Assembly: GCA_026397135.1 (NCBI GenBank)
Contig: JAPLVL010000028.1
Location: 1 to 41,390 of the forward strand
DNA from: Candidatus Berkelbacteria bacterium
GTDB lineage: Bacteria > Patescibacteriota > UBA1384 > XYA2-FULL-43-10 > 1-14-0-10-43-13
Length of the DNA stretch: 41,390 nucleotides
Direction of reading: 5' to 3'
Shown here: positions 39,937 to 41,390 of the stretch, one piece after another
How positions within the stretch are numbered: position 1 is the stretch's first letter
How the letters are laid out: each line of letters starts with the position of its first letter
Translations under genes and position numbers: made by a program
Notes under the pieces: generated by a model
What the model saw: the letters and a program-made list of their open reading frames with translations, nothing else
Database searches by the model: none
What the model was told of the DNA's origin: nothing

Positions 39937-40019
39937 AATCTCCTACGAAATTACGAAAGTACGAATTGCAAATATTCGTAAATTGGTAATTTGGTCAGAT
40001 TTGTATTTGTTAGGAGATT
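39937..40019. repeat. Nested palindromic element between convergent genes
   Basis: Three perfect nested stems: AATCTCCTA (39937-39945) with TAGGAGATT (40011-40019); AAATTAC (39948-39954) with GTAATTT (39986-39992); and TACGAAT (39960-39966) with ATTCGTA (39974-39980) around a TGCAAAT loop. Both arms are built of CGTA/TTCG/TTTGT words ending in TAGGAGAT, so it looks like two copies of one phrase, head to head. The left arm shares 15 exact bases with the ugd leader. It fills almost the entire gap between rmlD and the gtrA-like gene and may fold in RNA from either side. It lacks the GC stem and T-run of a classical terminator. Confidence 0.75.
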
Positions 40020-40024
40020 TGAAG

Positions 40025-40462
40025 TTATTCGGCTCGGCGAAAAGTCCAAAATTTATTCCCCAAATAGTTCCAAGCAAAGACAAGGACAACTGAGATCAGT
40101 TTGCCTATCATTTTGGCACCGATAGTTTTGCCTAGAATTGTCACATCGGCACCGAAGATACTCATATAGCTGTTTCCGATAAGCTCCGTCAGCCCCAAAC
40201 CGATGAGAGAAACGATCGTAAACTGGCTAAATTTGATGCCTTCGCTTCCGGCCGTCTTGTATTTAAATGTCCACCGAGAATTCATGAAATAACCGTTGAC
40301 AGTTCCACTGGAAAAACCAAGAGCAAGGGCGATCCAATATGGCCAGGAAAACATTGTGAGCAGTTTCAGCACCCCCAGGTCAATTACAGTACTAACAAAA
40401 CCGACGGCACCATATCGAATAATTTCAGTAAGCGCACCACCCTTTGTGTTTTCTTTTTTCAT
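40025..40462 (-). CDS. GtrA-family membrane protein
   Basis: 145 aa from the ATG at 40462, with GAAGGA four bases upstream; longer starts (40498, 40567) would lie upstream of the predicted transcription start. Four helices are visible: YGAVGFVSTVIDLGVLKLL, PYWIALALGFSSGTVNGYF, FTIVSLIGLGLTELIG and MIGKLISVVLVFAWNYLGN. SGTVNGYFMNSRWTFKYK and the end NYLGNKFWTFRR are family signatures. GtrA-type proteins are thought to flip polyprenyl-phosphate sugars or assist GtrB-like enzymes. It could partner the GtrB-like enzyme at 29266-30234 although it is transcribed separately. Confidence 0.88.
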   Translation of the reverse strand: MKKENTKGGALTEIIRYGAVGFVSTVIDLGVLKLLTMFSWPYWIALALGFSSGTVNGYFMNSRWTFKYKTAGSEGIKFSQFTIVSLIGLGLTELIGNSYMSIFGADVTILGKTIGAKMIGKLISVVLVFAWNYLGNKFWTFRRAE

Positions 40463-40488
40463 TTTTCCTTCATTTGATTTATTAAATA

Positions 40489-40517
40489 ATTTTATCATTT
40501 GAGGAAACATTTGGCAA
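40489..40517 (-). promoter_or_regulatory. Promoter of the gtrA-like gene
   Basis: On the - strand TTGCCA (40512-40517) and TAAAAT (40489-40494) are 17 bases apart, with TG before the -10 (TGATAAAAT). Start expected near 40482, giving a 20-nt leader that contains GAAGGA. Its -35 lies on the same bases as that of the divergent promoter. Confidence 0.65.
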
Positions 40518-40539
40518 AAACAAAATACCATACTATAAT
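40511..40539 (+). promoter_or_regulatory. Promoter of the Phd-like gene
   Basis: TTGGCA (40511-40516) and a perfect TATAAT (40534-40539) are 17 bases apart. The transcript should start near 40546 and carry GGAGG (40557-40561) before the ATG at 40566. The best sigma-70-type promoter in the window. Confidence 0.8.
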
Positions 40540-40565
40540 AAATATAAATAATATTTGGAGGCAAC

Positions 40566-41282
40566 ATGCTCGAAGTTGATATCGAAAAAATAATTCCAGT
40601 AAATGAAGCACGGGATAACCTTGAAAGTTTGGCGGCTCAAGTTGCCGCGTCAGATGACCTTTTCGTTCTAACCCAAAACGGCAAACCAGAGGCAATTCTG
40701 GTCGGAGTTCATCACCTCGAGACTTTGACAGGCATGCCGGGCGCCGATTTGATTCCGCCAGAAGCAAATGACATCGGTCCAAATGTCTTCGACTCTATGG
40801 GAGAAGATACAAATACGCAGGCAGCTGCGCCAACTACACAGAGTGATGGTACTTTCCTGCCACCAGCTACATCAGATAATACACAGCCAATTCCTGCCGC
40901 TCCGATTCCTGCAATCCCGCCGACACCGGTTCCAGCAGCAGAAGCGCCAGCTACAACGACAGCGACGGGCGTAAATCCAACCACAGATGTCCCACTCTCC
41001 CAATCGTTTCCAGCTGAAAAAAGCATCAACGACGATCTGAAATCGGACGATATTTTCGCTCCACTACCTCCAGAAAATACCGCCACCACAGCGATGCCAA
41101 ACTTAGCGGCCGAAATTGAACTTCCAGCAACCCCTGCGCAAGCAGCGCCGGTAGTCAGTTCCGCTCCAAATCCAACTCCAGCGCCAACTATCCCCACATC
41201 TCCCACACCAGCGCCGACACCAACTCCTACCAACACCGGATTTCCTACTCCGCCAGCAGCACAAAACACAATGCAGCAATAA
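40566..41282 (+). CDS. Phd/YefM-like N-terminus with a long Pro/Ala/Thr-rich tail
   Basis: 238 aa. Residues about 8-56 (IIPVNEARDNLESLAAQVAA, then FVLTQNGKPEAILVGVHHLETL) match the Phd/YefM antitoxin DNA-binding fold: an N-terminal VxEAR helix and a GKPxAVLV-type strand. Antitoxins of this family are normally 75-95 aa. Here about 150 residues of low-complexity sequence rich in Pro, Ala and Thr follow, with repeats such as TPAPTPTPTN near the end. No toxin gene is next to it, so it is either an orphan regulator or a fused protein with a disordered tail. It has no signal peptide or membrane helix. It has its own strong promoter, an SD (GGAGG) and a terminator right behind the stop: a single-gene unit. 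Confidence 0.8.
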   Translation: MLEVDIEKIIPVNEARDNLESLAAQVAASDDLFVLTQNGKPEAILVGVHHLETLTGMPGADLIPPEANDIGPNVFDSMGEDTNTQAAAPTTQSDGTFLPPATSDNTQPIPAAPIPAIPPTPVPAAEAPATTTATGVNPTTDVPLSQSFPAEKSINDDLKSDDIFAPLPPENTATTAMPNLAAEIELPATPAQAAPVVSSAPNPTPAPTIPTSPTPAPTPTPTNTGFPTPPAAQNTMQQ

Positions 41283-41285
41283 AAC

Positions 41286-41315
41286 AAAAATCCTCCGATT
41301 TCTCGGAGGATTTTT
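41286..41315. terminator. Bidirectional intrinsic terminator
   Basis: TCCTCCGA (41291-41298), loop TTTC, TCGGAGGA (41303-41310), flanked by five A before and five T after. The stem is perfect, can be extended by the A/T flanks, and works on both strands. It ends the Phd-like gene and the - strand gene entering from the right. Confidence 0.92.
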
Positions 41316-41322
41316 GAAAATA

Positions 41323-41390
41323 TTATCTTTCGTTTCTTGCGTGCTTGAGGTGGCGGAGAATATATAGGATGAGGGCAACAACAATTAACC
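41323..41390 (-). CDS. C-terminal end of a - strand membrane protein
   Basis: An open frame from the right edge reads LIVVALILYILRHLKHARNER and stops with TAA (41323-41325), eight bases after the terminator stem-loop region. The hydrophobic run followed by a basic tail looks like a final membrane helix. Too short for the ORF track and for a family call. The adjoining bidirectional terminator supports a real gene end. Confidence 0.5.
   Translation of the reverse strand, partial: LIVVALILYILRHLKHARNER

Noticed and set aside
39937-40019. Classical Rho-independent terminator
   Set aside because: The stems are AT-rich and nested with internal loops, and no T-run follows on either strand. A role at transcript ends is possible but is not shown.
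40712-41287. 191-aa Gly/Val/Ala-rich ORF on the - strand
   Set aside because: It is the antisense shadow of the Pro/Ala/Thr-rich tail of the Phd-like gene. The + strand gene has a promoter, an SD and a terminator; this ORF has none.

Overview
The window is AT-rich (about 40% GC by eye) and densely coded. It reads as part of a small-genome bacterium, most likely of the candidate phyla radiation (Patescibacteria). Reasons: short secreted proteins with dockerin-like and cohesin-like domains, a solitary four-helix-bundle (bS23/Avd-like) gene, SD-led genes mixed with apparently leaderless ones, GTG starts, and many GT-C-like membrane proteins. TGA is used as a stop in several genes, which argues for the standard code and against the recoded Gracilibacteria/SR1 lineages. 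The phylum call is inference; no rRNA, tRNA or marker gene is present.

Layout. (1) 1-4549, + strand: tail of a membrane protein, a secreted lysozyme-like/dockerin protein, a membrane-anchored cohesin-like protein, a four-helix-bundle gene between short inverted repeats, and a Wzx-type flippase. (2) 4546-36389, - strand: about 28 tightly packed or overlapping genes, a cell-surface polysaccharide/glycoconjugate locus of about 32 kb. Read from its promoter near 36400 it holds a second flippase, GT2 enzymes, UDP-glucuronate decarboxylase and UDP-glucose dehydrogenase, more glycosyltransferases, a cupin, a GDP-perosamine-synthase-like aminotransferase, a methyltransferase, GT4 enzymes, GT-C-like membrane proteins, gmd, a B12-binding radical SAM enzyme, a CapE/PseB-like dehydratase with a reductase-cupin fusion, two YfhO-like membrane proteins, manC and a UDP-glucuronate-epimerase-like SDR. 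(3) 36496-39933, + strand: complete rmlACBD operon for dTDP-L-rhamnose. (4) 40025-41390: a GtrA-family protein (-), a Phd/YefM-like protein with a long Pro/Ala/Thr tail (+), a clear terminator, and the tail of a further - strand gene.

Together the genes predict nucleotide-sugar supply (dTDP-rhamnose; GDP-mannose to GDP-4-keto-6-deoxymannose to a perosamine-like amino sugar; UDP-GlcA, UDP-xylose and possibly UDP-GalA; a 6-deoxy-HexNAc from UDP-GlcNAc), cytoplasmic assembly by GT2/GT4 enzymes, flipping by two Wzx proteins, and outer-face glycosylation by GT-C-like proteins fed by lipid-linked sugars (GtrB-like, DPG-synthase-like, GtrA). No initiating polyprenyl-phosphate sugar transferase and no clear Wzy were recognised, so the locus is probably larger than the window or uses genes elsewhere.

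The least expected signals are short word-like DNA phrases. They lie between genes, in frame inside rmlB and rmlD, around the four-helix-bundle gene as inverted repeats, and as an 83-nt nested palindrome between rmlD and the gtrA-like gene. A cohesin-like/dockerin gene pair and two divergent promoters that share one -35 box also stand out.
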